NCBI GenBank assembly: GCA_963855995.1
Contig: OY979731.1
Span: 1-64,000 of the forward strand
DNA: 64,000 bases
Direction: 5' to 3'
Source: Muricea muricata
Lineage: Eukaryota; Cnidaria; Anthozoa; Malacalcyonacea; Plexauridae
Below are positions 36,888 through 48,315 of the stretch, in pieces. The notes under the pieces are model-generated. The model was not told the DNA's origin. It did no database searches and saw only the letters and a list, made by a program, of their open reading frames with translations. The translations under genes and the position numbers were made by a program. Each line of letters opens with the position of its first letter. Position 1 is the stretch's first letter.

Positions 36888-36929
36888 TTAAGGTCAGGGT
36901 TAGTGTTAGGGTTATTTTTGGGGTTGATT
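36888..36929 (+). repeat. Degenerate telomere-like hexamer tract (7 units)
   Basis: Split into sixes without gaps, the tract reads TTAAGG, TCAGGG, TTAGTG, followed by an exact TTAGGG, then TTATTT, TTGGGG and TTGATT. The common phase, the TT start of six of seven units and the G-rich ends of five fit a decayed (TTAGGG)n array rather than chance. It explains the N-P periodicity of the reverse-strand translation. It is present in every complete monomer. Confidence 0.65.
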
Positions 36930-36946
36930 GACAATAATATTAATGC

Positions 36947-36960
36947 AAAAAAATTTTTTT
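36947..36960. other. A7T7 palindromic A-tract
   Basis: Seven A followed by seven T form a perfect 14-bp palindrome just after the telomere-like tract. With the T-runs 70-100 bp upstream, it gives each monomer a cluster of rigid A/T tracts that could bend DNA or position nucleosomes. Some copies carry A8T7 or shorter T tracts. Function is inferred only. Confidence 0.6.
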
Positions 36961-37000
36961 AAGCACCTCTAGACTCTTAAATTCAGGTATTGCAAAAAGC

Positions 37001-37020
37001 GTGACGCGATGGTACGTCAC
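37001..37020. other. Inverted repeat GTGACG-8 nt-CGTCAC
   Basis: A perfect 6-bp inverted repeat has an 8-nt spacer. Each arm carries a TGACG/CGTCA half-site of the kind bound by CREB/ATF bZIP proteins, though no binding is shown. A common variant changes the spacer to CCATGGTA, for example near 1130, 1840, 17740, 18365, 24580, 25203, 56260 and 63190. A few copies damage the right arm (GTAACG near 16.51, 21.48, 23.35, 28.32, 35.15, 35.78 and 47.57 kb). Confidence 0.6.
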
Positions 37021-37120
37021 GTTTCCGCGGTGTTAATGCACCACAATCTTTGCAAGCAGCAGAGGCTAACGTACATATATACAAACGGTGATTCTATACT
37101 ATCGATGGTCGAATTCGAAT

Positions 37121-37132
37121 CTGGAATTCCAG
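37121..37132. other. Perfect 12-bp palindrome CTGGAATTCCAG
   Basis: A perfect palindrome lies two bases after TCGAATTCGA, itself a 10-bp palindrome (37109-37118). It is present in most copies. Copies ending AATCCCAG (near 1246, 1958, 47056, 56384 and 63310) have lost perfect symmetry. Confidence 0.8.
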
Positions 37133-40100
37133 GGTTTTAGCATTCATGGTCTGGGGGCCGCTTCTACCCTCCCCTAACAGTTCGAATTCGGGCCAGGGAT
37201 GGTGGATATTAGGCGAAGGCAGTCAATTGGATGTTAATGTTGGCGACAACAACGTCCAATTCCGCCAGGGCGCCAAATGTCCAAAGCCATCTTTTATAAC
37301 AATACTCTGTCCATTTCACCATGGTTATGCTCTCTTTTTTAAGCGACAATGTTAAATACCGTTTTTAAACACGGTTTGTTGATTGTTGTGCTGTGTCGTA
37401 GTGGTCAAGGTAAATGTCTTCCATGCCGCAGTTTGGGGTTCGAATCCCGGCGACGTCTATTTTATACTTTCGAGTCAAAGTTTTTTTTTTTGAGTTTTTT
37501 TCTTTATAATTAAGGTCAGGGTTAGTGTTAGGGTTATTTTTGGGGTTGATTGACAATAATATTAATGCAAAAAAATTTTTTTAAGCACCTCTAGACTCTT
37601 AAATTCAGGTATTGCAAAAAGCGTGACGCGATGGTACGTCACGTTTCCGCGGTGTTAATGCACCACAATCTTTGCAAGCAGCAGAGGCTAACGTACATAT
37701 ATACAAACGGTGATTCTATACTATCGATGGTCGAATTCGAATCTGGAATTCCAGGGTTTTAGCACTTATGGTCTGGGGGCCGCTTCTACCCTCCCCTAAC
37801 AGTTCGAATTCGGGCCAGGGATGGTGGATACAAGGCGAAGGCAGTCAATTGGATGTTAATGTTGGCGACAACAACGTCCAATTCCGCCAGGGCGCCAAAT
37901 GTCCAAAGCCATCTTTTATAGCAATACTTGGTCAATTTCACCATGGTTATGCTCTCTTTTTAAGCGACAATGTTAAATACCGTTTTTAAACACGGTTTGG
38001 TGATTGTTGTGCTGTGTCGTAGTGGTCAAGGTAAATGTCTTCCATGCCGCAGTTTGGGGTTCGAATCCCGGCGACGTCTATTTTATACTTTTGAGTCAAA
38101 GTTTTTTTTTTGAGTTTTTTTCTTTATAATTAAGGTCAGGGTTAGTGTTAGGGTTATTTTTGGGGTTGATTGACAATAATATTAATGCAAAAAAATTTTT
38201 TTAAGCACCTCTAGACTCTTAAATTCAGGTATTGCAAAAAGCGTGACGCGATGGTACGTCACGTTTCCGCGGTGTTAATGCACCACAATCTTTGCAAGCA
38301 GCAGAGGCTAACGTACATATATACAAACGGTGATTCTATACTATCGATGGTCGAATTCGAATCTGGAATTCCAGGGTTTTAGCACTTATGGTCTGGGGGC
38401 CGCTTCTACCCCCCCCTAACAGTTCGAATTCGGGCCAGGGATGGTGGATATTAGGCGAAGGCAGTCAATTGGATGTTAATGTTGGCGACAACAACGTCCA
38501 ATTCCGCCAGGGCGCCAAATGTCCAAAGCCATCTTTTATAACAATACTCTGTCCATTTCACCATGGTTATGCTCTCTTTTTTAAGCGACAATGTTAAATA
38601 CCGTTTTTAAACACGGTTTGTTGATTGTTGTGCTGTGTCGTAGTGGTCAAGGTAAATGTCTTCCATGCCGCAGTTTGGGGTTCGAATCCCGGCGACGTCT
38701 ATTTTATACTTTTAAGTCAAAGTTTTTTTTTTGAGTTTTTTTCTTTATAATTAAGGTCAGGGTTAGTGTTAGGGTTATTTTTGGGGTTGATTGACAATAA
38801 TATTAATGCAAAAAAATTTTTTTAAGCACCTCTAGACTCTTAAATTCAGGTATTGCAAAAAGCGTGACGCGATGGTACGTCACGTTTCCGCGGTGTTAAT
38901 GCACCACAATCTTTGCAAGCAGCAGAGGCTAACGTACATATATACAAACGGTGATTCTATACTATCGATGGTCGAATTCGAATCTGGAATTCCAGGGTTT
39001 TAGCACCCATGGTCTGGGGGCCGCTTCTACCCTCCCCTAACAGTTCGAATTCGGGCCAGGGATGGTGGATATTAGGCGAAGGCAGTCAATTGGATGTTAA
39101 TGTTGGCGACAACAACGTCCAATTCCGCCAGGGCGCCAAATGTCCAAAGCCATCTTTTATAACAATACTCTGTCCATTTCACCATGGTTATGCTCTCTTT
39201 TTTAAGCGACAATGTTAAATACCGTTTTTAAACACGGTTTGTTGATTGTTGTGCTGTGTCGTAGTGGTCAAGGTAAATGTCTTCCATGCCGCAGTTTGGG
39301 GTTCGAATCCCGGCGACGTCTATTTTATACTTTTAAGTCAAAGTTTTTTTTTTGAGTTTTTTTCTTTATAATTAAGGTCAGGGTTAGTGTTAGGGTTATT
39401 TTTGGGGTTGATTGACAATAATATTAATGCAAAAAAATTTTTTTAAGCACCTCTAGACTCTTAAATTCAGGTATTGCAAAAAGCGTGACGCGATGGTACG
39501 TCACGTTTCCGCGGTGTTAATGCACCACAATCTTTGCAAGCAGCAGAGGCTAACGTACATATATACAAACGGTGATTCTATACTATCGATGGTCGAATTC
39601 GAATCTGGAATTCCAGGGTTTTAGCACTCATGGTCTGGGGGCCGCTTCTACCCTCCCCTAACAGTTCGAATTCGGGCCAGGGATGGTGGATACAAGGCGA
39701 AGGCAGTCAATTGGATGTTAATGTTGGCGACAACAACGTCCAATTCCGCCAGGGCGCCAAATGTCCAAAGCCATCTTTTATAACAATACTCTGTCCATTT
39801 CACCATGGTTATGCTCTCTTTTTTAAGCGACAATGTTAAATACCGTTTTTAAACACGGTTTGTTGATTGTTGTGCTGTGTCGTAGTGGTCAAGGTAAATG
39901 TCTTCCATGCCGCAGTTTGGGGTTCGAATCCCGGCGACGTCTATTTTATACTTTTAAGTCAAAGTTTTTTTTTTGAGTTTTTTTCTTTATAATTAAGGTC
40001 AGGGTTAGTGTTAGGGTTATTTTTGGGGTTGATTGACAATAATATTAATGCAAAAAAATTTTTTTAAGCACCTCTAGACTCTTAAATTCAGGTATTGCAA

Positions 40101-40250
40101 AAAGCGTGACGCGATGGTACGTCACGTTTCCGCGGTGTTAATGCACCACAATCTTTGCAAGCAGCAGAGGCTAACGTACATATATACAAACGGTGATTCT
40201 ATACTATCGATGGTCGAATTCGAATCTGGAATTCCAGGGTTTTAGCACTC

Positions 40251-43200
40251 ATGGTCTGGGGGCCGCTTCTACCCTCCCCTAACAGTTCGAATTCGGGCCA
40301 GGGATGGTGGATACAAGGCGAAGGCAGTCAATTGGATGTTAATGTTGGCGACAACAACGTCCAATTCCGCCAGGGCGCCAAATGTCCAAAGCCATCTTTT
40401 ATAGCAATACTTGGTCAATTTCACCATGGTTATGCTCTCTTTTTAAGCGACAATGTTAAATACCGTTTTTAAACACGGTTTGGTGATTGTTGTGCTGTGT
40501 CGTAGTGGTCAAGGTACATGTCTTCCATGCCGCAGTTTGGGGTTCGAATCCCGGCGACGTCTATTTTATACTTTTGAGTCAAAGCTTTTTTTTTGAGTTT
40601 TTTTCTTTATAATTAAGGTCAGGGTTAGTGTTAGGGTTATTTTTCGGGTTGATTGACAATAATATTAATGCAAAAAAATTTTTTTAAGCACCTCTAGACT
40701 CTTAAATTCAGGTATTGCAAAAAGCGTGACGCGATGGTACGTCACGTTTCCGCGGTGTTAATGCACCACAATCTTTGCAAGCAGCAGAGGCTAACGTACA
40801 TATATACAAACGGTGATTCTATACTATCGATGGTCGAATTCGAATCTGGAATTCCAGGGCTTTAGCACTTATGGTCTGGGGGCCGCTTCTACCCTCCCCT
40901 AACAGTCCGAATTCGGGCCAGGGATGGTGGATACAAGGCGAAGGCAGTCAATTGGATGTTAATGTTTTCGACAACAACGTCCAATTCCGCCAGGGCGCCA
41001 AATGTCCAAAGCCATCTTTTATAGCAATACTTGGTCAATTTCACCATGGTTATGCTCTCTTTTTAAGCGACAATGTTAAATACCGTTTTTAAACACGGTT
41101 TGGTGATTGTTGTGCTGTGTCGTAGTGGTCAAGGTAAATGTCTTCCATGCCGCAGTTTGGGGTTCGAATCCCGGCGACGTCTATTTTATACTTTTGAGTC
41201 AAAGTTTTTTTTTTGAGTTTTTTTCTTTATAATTAAGGTCAGGGTTAGTGTTAGGGTTATTTTTGGGGTTGATTGACAATAATATTAATGCAAAAAAATT
41301 TTTTTAAGCACCTCTAGACTCTTAAATTCAGGTATTGCAAAAAGCGTGACGCGATGGTACGTCACGTTTCCGCGGTGTTAATGCACCACAATCTTTGCAA
41401 GCAGCAGAGGCTAACGTACATATATACAAACGGTGATTCTATACTATCGATGGTCGAATTCGAATCTGGAATTCCAGGGTTCTAGCACTTATGGTCTGGG
41501 GGCCGCTTCTACCCTCCCCTAACAGTCCGAATTCGGGCCAGGGATGGTGGATACAAGGCGAAGGCAGTCAATTGGATGTTAATGTTGGCGACAACAACGT
41601 CCAATTCCGCCAGGGCGCCAAATGTCCAAAGCCATCTTTCATAACAATACTTGGTCCATTTCACCATGGTTATGCTCTCTTTTTTAAGCGACAATGTTAA
41701 ATACCGTTTTCAAACACGGTTTGTTGATTGTTGTGCTGTGTCGTAGTGGTCGAGGTGAATGTCTTCCATGCCGCAGTTTGGGGTTCGAATCCCGGCGACG
41801 TCTATTTTATACTTTTGAGTCATAGTTTTTTTTTGAGTTTTTTTCTTTATAATTAAGGTCAGGGTTAGTGTTAGGGTTATTTTTGGGGTTGATTGACAAT
41901 AATATTAATGCAAAAAAATTTTTTTAAGCACCTCTAGACTCTTAAATTCAGGTATTGCAAAAAGCGTGACGCGATGGTACGTCACGTTTCCGCGGTGTTA
42001 ATGCACCACAATCTTTGCAAGCAGCAGAGGCTAACGTACATATATACAAACGGTGATTCTATACTATCGATGGTCGAATTCGAATCTGGAATTCCAGGGT
42101 TTTAGCACTTATGGTCTGGGGGCCGCTTCTACCCTCCCCTAACAGTTCGAATTCGGGCCAGGGATGGTGGATATTAGGCGAAGGCAGTCAATTGGATGTT
42201 AATGTTGGCGACAACAACGTCCAATTCCGCCAGGGCGCCAAATGTCCAAAGCCATCTTTTATAACAATACTCTGTCCATTTCACCATGGTTATGCTCTCT
42301 TTTTTAAGCGACAATGTTAAATACCGTTTTTAAACACGGTTTGTTGATTGTTGTGCTGTGTCGTAGTGGTCAAGGTGAATGTCTTCCATGCCGCAGTTTG
42401 GGGTTCGAATCCCGGCGACGTCTATTTTATACTTTTAAGTCAAAGTTTTTTTTTTGAGTTTTTTTCTTTATAATTAAGGTCAGGGTTAGTGTTAGGGTTA
42501 TTTTTGGGATTGATTGGCAATAATATTAATGCAAAAAAATTTTTTTAAGCACCTCTAGACTCTTAAATTCAGGTATTGCAAAAAGCGTGACGCGATGGTA
42601 CGTCACGTTTCCGCGGTGTTAATGCACCACAATCTTTGCAAGCAGCAGAGGCTAACGTACATATATACAAACGGTGATTCTATACTATCGATGGTCGAAT
42701 TCGAATCTGGAATTCCAGGGTTTTAGCACTCATGGTCTGGGGGCCGCTTCTACCCTCCCCTAACAGTTCGAATTCGGGCCAGGGATGGTGGACACAAGGC
42801 GAAGGCAGTCAATTGGATGTTAATGTTGGCGACAACAACGTCCAATTCCGCCAGGGCGCCAAATGTCCAAAGCCATCTTTTATAGCAATACTTGGTCAAT
42901 TTCACCATGGTTATGCTCTCTTTTTAAGCGACAATGTTAAATACCGTTTTCAAACACGGTTTGGTGATTGTTGTGCTGTGTCGTAGTGGTCAAGGTACAT
43001 GTCTTCCATGCCGCAGTTTGGGGTTCGAATCCCGGCGACGTCTATTTTATACTTTTGAGTCAAAGCTTTTTTTTTGAGTTTTTTTCTTTATAATTAAGGT
43101 CAGGGTTAGTGTTAGGGTTATTTTTCGGGTTGATTGACAATAATATTAATGCAAAAAAATTTTTTTAAGCACCTCTAGACTCTTAAATTCAGGTATTGCA

Positions 43201-45833
43201 AAAAGCGTGACGCGATGGTACGTCACGTTTCCGCGGTGTTAATGCACCACAATCTTTGCAAGCAGCAGAGGCTAACGTACATATATACAAACGGTGATTC
43301 TATACTATCGATGGTCGAATTCGAATCTGGAATTCCAGGGCTTTAGCACTTATGGTCTGGGGGCCGCTTCTACCCTCCCCTAACAGTCCGAATTCGGGCC
43401 AGGGATGGTGGATACAAGGCGAAGGCAGTCAATTGGATGTTAATGTTGGCGACAACAACGTCCAATTCCGCCAGGGCGCCAAATGTCCAAAGCCATCTTT
43501 TATAGCAATACTTGGTCAATTTCACCAAGGTTATGCTCTCTTTTTAAGCGACAATGTTAAATACCGTTTTTAAACACGGTTTGGTGATTGTTGTGCTGTG
43601 TCGTAGTGGTCAAGGTAAATGTCTTCCATGCCGCAGTTTGGGGTTCGAATCCCGGCGACGTCTATTTTATACTTTTGAGTCAAAGTTTTTTTTTTGAGTT
43701 TTTTTCTTTATAATTAAGGTCAGGGTTAGTGTTAGGGTTATTTTTGGGGTTGATTGACAATAATATTAATGCAAAAAAATTTTTTTAAGCACCTCTAGAC
43801 TCTTAAATTCAGGTATTGCAAAAAGCGTGACGCGATGGTACGTCACGTTTCCGCGGTGTTAATGCACCACAATCTTTGCAAGCAGCAGAGGCTAACGTAC
43901 ATATATACAAACGGTGATTCTATACTATCGATGGTCGAATTCGAATCTGGAATTCCAGGGTTCTAGCACTTATGGTCTGGGGGCCGCTTCTACCCTCCCC
44001 TAACAGTCCGAATTCGGGCCAGGGATGGTGGATACAAGGCGAAGGCAGTCAATTGGATGTTAATGTTGGCGACAACAACGTCCAATTCCGCCAGGGCGCC
44101 AAATGTCCAAAGCCATCTTTCATAACAATACTTGGTCCATTTCACCATGGTTATGCTCTCTTTTTTAAGCGACAATGTTAAATACCGTTTTCAAACACGG
44201 TTTGTTGATTGTTGTGCTGTGTCGTAGTGGTCGAGGTGAATGTCTTCCATGCCGCAGTTTGGGGTTCGAATCCCGGCGACGTCTATTTTATACTTTTGAG
44301 TCATAGTTTTTTTTTGAGTTTTTTTCTTTATAATTAAGGTCAGGGTTAGTGTTAGGGTTATTTTTGGGGTTGATTGACAATAATATTAATGCAAAAAAAT
44401 TTTTTTAAGCACCTCTAGACTCTTAAATTCAGGTATTGCAAAAAGCGTGACGCGATGGTACGTCACGTTTCCGCGGTGTTAATGCACCACAATTTTTGCA
44501 AGCAGCAGAGGCTAACGTACATATATACAAACGGTGATTCTATACTATCGATGGTCGAATTCGAATCTGGAATTCCAGGGTTTTAGCACTTATGGTCTGG
44601 GGGCCGCTTCTACCCTCCCCTAACAGTTCGAATTCGGGCCAGGGATGGTGGACATTAGGCGAAGGCAGTCAATTGGATGTTAATGTTGGCGACAACAACG
44701 TCCAATTCCGCCAGGGCGCCAAATGTCCAAAGCCATCTTTTATAACAATACTCTGTCCATTTCACCATGGTTATGCTCTCTTTTTTAAGCGACAATGTTA
44801 AATACCGTTTTTAAACACGGTTTGTTGATTGTTGTGCTGTGTCGTAGTGGTCAAGGTAAATGTCTTCCATGCCGCAGTTTGGGGTTCGAATCCCGGCGAC
44901 GTCTATTTTATACTTTTAAGTCAAAGTTTTTTTTTTGAGTTTTTTTCTTTATAATTAAGGTCAGGGTTAGTGTTAGGGTTATTTTTGGGATTGATTGGCA
45001 ATAATATTAATGCAAAAAAATTTTTTTAAGCACCTCTAGACTCTTAAATTCAGGTATTGCAAAAAGCGTGACGCGATGGTACGTCACGTTTCCGCGGTGT
45101 TAATGCACCACAATCTTTGCAAGCAGCAGAGGCTAACGTACATATATACAAACGGTGATTCTATACTATCGATGGTCGAATTCGAATCTGGAATTCCAGG
45201 GTTTTAGCACTCATGGTCTGGGGGCCGCTTCTACCCTCCCCTAACAGTTCGAATTCGGGCCAGGGATGGTGGACACAAGGCGAAGGCAGTCAATTGGATG
45301 TTAATGTTGGCGACAACAACGTCCAATTCCGCCAGGGCGCCAAATGTCCAAAGCCATCTTTTATAGCAATACTTGGTCAATTTCACCATGGTTATGCTCT
45401 CTTTTTAAGCGACAATGTTAAATACCGTTTTCAAACACGGTTTGGTGATTGTTGTGCTGTGTCGTAGTGGTCAAGGTACATGTCTTCCATGCCGCAGTTT
45501 GGGGTTCGAATCCCGGCGACGTCTACTTTATACTTTTGAGTCAAAGTTTTTTTTTTTGAGTTTTTTTCTTTATAATTAAGGTCAGGGTTAGTGTTAGGGT
45601 TATTTTTGGGGTTGATTGACAATAATATTAATGCAAAAAAATTTTTTTAAGCACCTCTAGACTCTTAAATTCAGGTATTGCAAAAAGCGTGACGCGATGG
45701 TACGTCACGTTTCCGCGGTGTTAATGCACCACAATCTTTGCAAGCAGCAGAGGCTAACGTACATATATACAAACGGTGATTCTATACTATCGATGGTCGA
45801 ATTCGAATCTGGAATTCCAGGGCTTTAGCACTT
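40251..45833 (+). repeat. Four-monomer higher-order repeat (2481 bp)
   Basis: Units 40251, 40871, 41491 and 42111 are repeated as 42732, 43352, 43972 and 44592; 45213 begins a third, partial cycle. Position-specific markers recur at the same offset: CAAAGCTTTT and TTTTTCGGGTTG in the first unit, GGGCTTTAGC in the second, GGTTCTAGC and CATAGTTTT in the third, GGGATTGATTGGC in the fourth. Private changes such as AATGTTTTCGAC in 40871 came after the duplication. Confidence 0.88.
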
Positions 45834-48315
45834 ATGGTCTGGGGGCCGCTTCTACCCTCCCCTAACAGTCCGAATTCGGGCCAGGGATGGTGGATACAAG
45901 GCGAAGGCAGTCAATTGGATGTTAATGTTGGCGACAACAACGTCCAATTCCGCCAGGGCGCCAAATGTCCAAAGCCATCTTTTATAGCAATACTTGGTCA
46001 ATTTCACCATGGTTATGCTCTCTTTTTAAGCGACAATGTTAAATACCGTTTTCAAACACGGTTTGGTGATTGTTGTGCTGTGTCGTAGTGGTCAAGGTAC
46101 ATGTCTTCCATGCCGCAGTTTGGGGTTCGAATCCCGGCGACGTCTACTTTATACTTTTGAGTCAAAGTTTTTTTTTTTGAGTTTTTTTCTTTATAATTAA
46201 GGTCAGGGTTAGTGTTAGGGTTATTTTTGGGGTTGATTGACAATAATATTAATGCAAAAAAATTTTTTTAAGCACCTCTAGACTCTTAAATTCAGGTATT
46301 GCAAAAAGCGTGACGCGATGGTACGTCACGTTTCCGCGGTGTTAATGCACCACAATCTTTGCAAGCAGCAGAGGCTAACGTACATATATACAAACGGTGA
46401 TTCTATACTATCGATGGTCGAATTCGAATCTGGAATTCCAGGGCTTTAGCACTTATGGTCTGGGGGCCGCTTCTACCCTCCCCTAACAGTCCGAATTCGG
46501 GCCAGGGATGGTGGATACAAGGCGAAGGCAGTCAATTGGATGTTAATGTTGGCGACAACAACGTCCAATTCCGCCAGGGCGCCAAATGTCCAAAGCCATC
46601 TTTTATAGCAATACTTGGTCAATTTCACCATGGTTATGCTCTCTTTTTAAGCGACAATGTTAAATACCGTTTTTAAACACGGTTTGGTGATTGTTGTGCT
46701 GTGTCGTAGTGGTCAAGGTACATGTCTTCCATGCCGCAGTTTGGGGTTCGAATCCCGGCGACGTCTATTTTATACTTTTGAGTCATAGTTTTTTTTTTGA
46801 GTTTTTTTCTTTATAATTAAGGTCAGGGTTAGTGTTAGGGTTATTTTTGGGGTTGATTGACAATAATATTAATGCAAAAAAATTTTTTTAAGCACCTCTA
46901 GACTCTTAAATTCAGGTATTGCAAAAAGCGTGACGCGATGGTACGTCACGTTTCCGCGGTGTTAATGCACCACAATCTTTGCAAGCAGCAGAGGCTAACG
47001 TACATATATACAAACGGTGATTCTATACTATCGATGGTCGAATTCGAATCTGGAATCCCAGGGCTTTAGCACTTATGGTCTGGGGGCCGCTTCTACCCTC
47101 CCCTAACAGTCCGAATTCGGGCCAGGGATGGTGGATACAAGGCGAAGGCAGTCAATTGGATGTTAATGTTGGCGACAACAACGTCCAATTCCGCCAGGGC
47201 GCCAAATGTCCAAAGCCATCTTTCATAGCAATACTTGGTCAATTTCACCATGGTTATGCTCTCTTTTTAAGCGACAATGTTAAATACCGTTTTTAAACAC
47301 GGTTTGGTGATTGTTGTGCTGTGTCGTAGTGGTCAAGGTGAATGTCTTCCATGCCGCAGTTTGGGGTTCGAATCCCGGCGACGTCTATTTTATACTTTTG
47401 AGTCAAAGTTTTTTTTTTGAGTTTTTTTCTTTATAATTAAGGTCAGGGTTAGTGTTAGGGTTATTTTTGGGGTTGATTGACAATAATATTAATGCAAAAA
47501 AATTTTTTTAAGCACCTCTAGACTCTTAAATTCAGGTATTGCAAAAAGCGTGACGCGATGGTACGTAACGTTTCCGCGGTGTTAATGCACCACAATCTTT
47601 GCAAGCAGCAGAGGCTAACGTACATATATACAAACGGTGATTCTATACTATCGATGGTCGAATTCGAATCTGGAATTCCAGGGTTTTAGCACTCATGGTC
47701 TGGGGGCCGCTTCTACCCTCCCCTAACAGTTCGAATTCGGGCCAGGGATGGTGGATACAAGGCGAAGGCAGTCAATTGGATGTTAATGTTGGCGACAACA
47801 ACGTCCAATTCCGCCAGGGCGCCAAATGTCCAAAGCCATCTTTTATAGCAATACTTGGTCAATTTCACCATGGTTATGCTCTCTTTTTAAGCGACAATGT
47901 TAAATACCGTTTTCAAACACGGTTTGGTGATTGTTGTGCTGTGTCGTAGTGATCAAGGTAAATGTCTTTCATGCCGCAGTTTGGGGTTCGAATCCCGGCG
48001 ACGTCTATTTTATACTTTTGAGTCAAAGTTTTTTTTTTTGAGTTTTTTTCTTTATAATTAAGGTCAGGGTTAGTGTTAGGGTTATTTTTTGGGTTGATTG
48101 ACAATAATATTAATGCAAAAAAATTTTTTTAAGCACCTCTAGACTCTTAAATTCAGGTATTGCAAAAAGCGTGACGCGATGGTACGTCACGTTTCCGCGG
48201 TGTTAATGCACCACAATCTTTGCAAGCAGCAGAGGCTAACGTACATATATACAAACGGTGATTCTATACTATCGATGGTCGAATTCGAATCTGGAATTCC
48301 AGGGTTTTAGCACTT
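45834..48315 (+). repeat. Simple tandem monomers between higher-order blocks
   Basis: Units 45213 and 45834 share CGTCTACTTTATAC. Units 45834, 46455 and 47075 share GGGCTTTAGC, CAGTCCGAATTC and the five-T subtype, so single-unit duplication dominates here. Nothing else is seen. Confidence 0.78.

Larger units (their letters stand above)
36525..37145 (+). repeat. Reference satellite monomer (621 bp) used to place sub-elements
   Basis: This clean copy lacks the larger rearrangements. Order of parts: GC-richer stretch with a CGAATTCG palindrome; 37-nt quasi-palindrome (36604-36640); 16-bp near-palindrome (36737-36752); tRNA-like module (36765-36836); T-runs (36838-36879); telomere-like hexamer tract (36888-36929); A7T7 (36947-36960); GTGACG/CGTCAC inverted repeat (37001-37020); CCGCGG (37025-37030); palindromes TCGAATTCGA (37109-37118) and CTGGAATTCCAG (37121-37132). 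Three GAATTC sites, one CCATGG and one GACGTC lie in the unit, so EcoRI, NcoI or AatII should give a ladder of about 622 bp in genomic DNA. Phase is arbitrary because the array has no unique edge in the window. Confidence 0.95.
28668..40250 (+). repeat. Homogeneous central block of short-form monomers
   Basis: About 18 units. Units at 29070 and 30314 are a close pair. The run 29691, 30935, 31557 and 32179 shares the GGGTATTAGG, ACAACACTCTG and C-tract variants. From 33423 to 36524 most units are the five-T type (ACTTGGTCAATTTC); from 37146 most are the ACTCTGTCC type. No gene or foreign insertion is visible. Confidence 0.85.

Noticed and set aside
36743-36934. Recurrent - strand frame of 60-63 residues with NP repeats and a GIRTPN motif
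   Set aside because: The NP periodicity is the antisense of the telomere-like hexamers, and GIRTPN is the antisense of the B-box region, a familiar false translation of tRNA-like DNA.
39648-39833. Recurrent - strand frame of 61 residues starting MSLKKESIT
   Set aside because: It is antisense to the other recurrent frame, exists only in six-T copies and is interrupted in other subtypes; it is explained by repetition of one DNA sequence.
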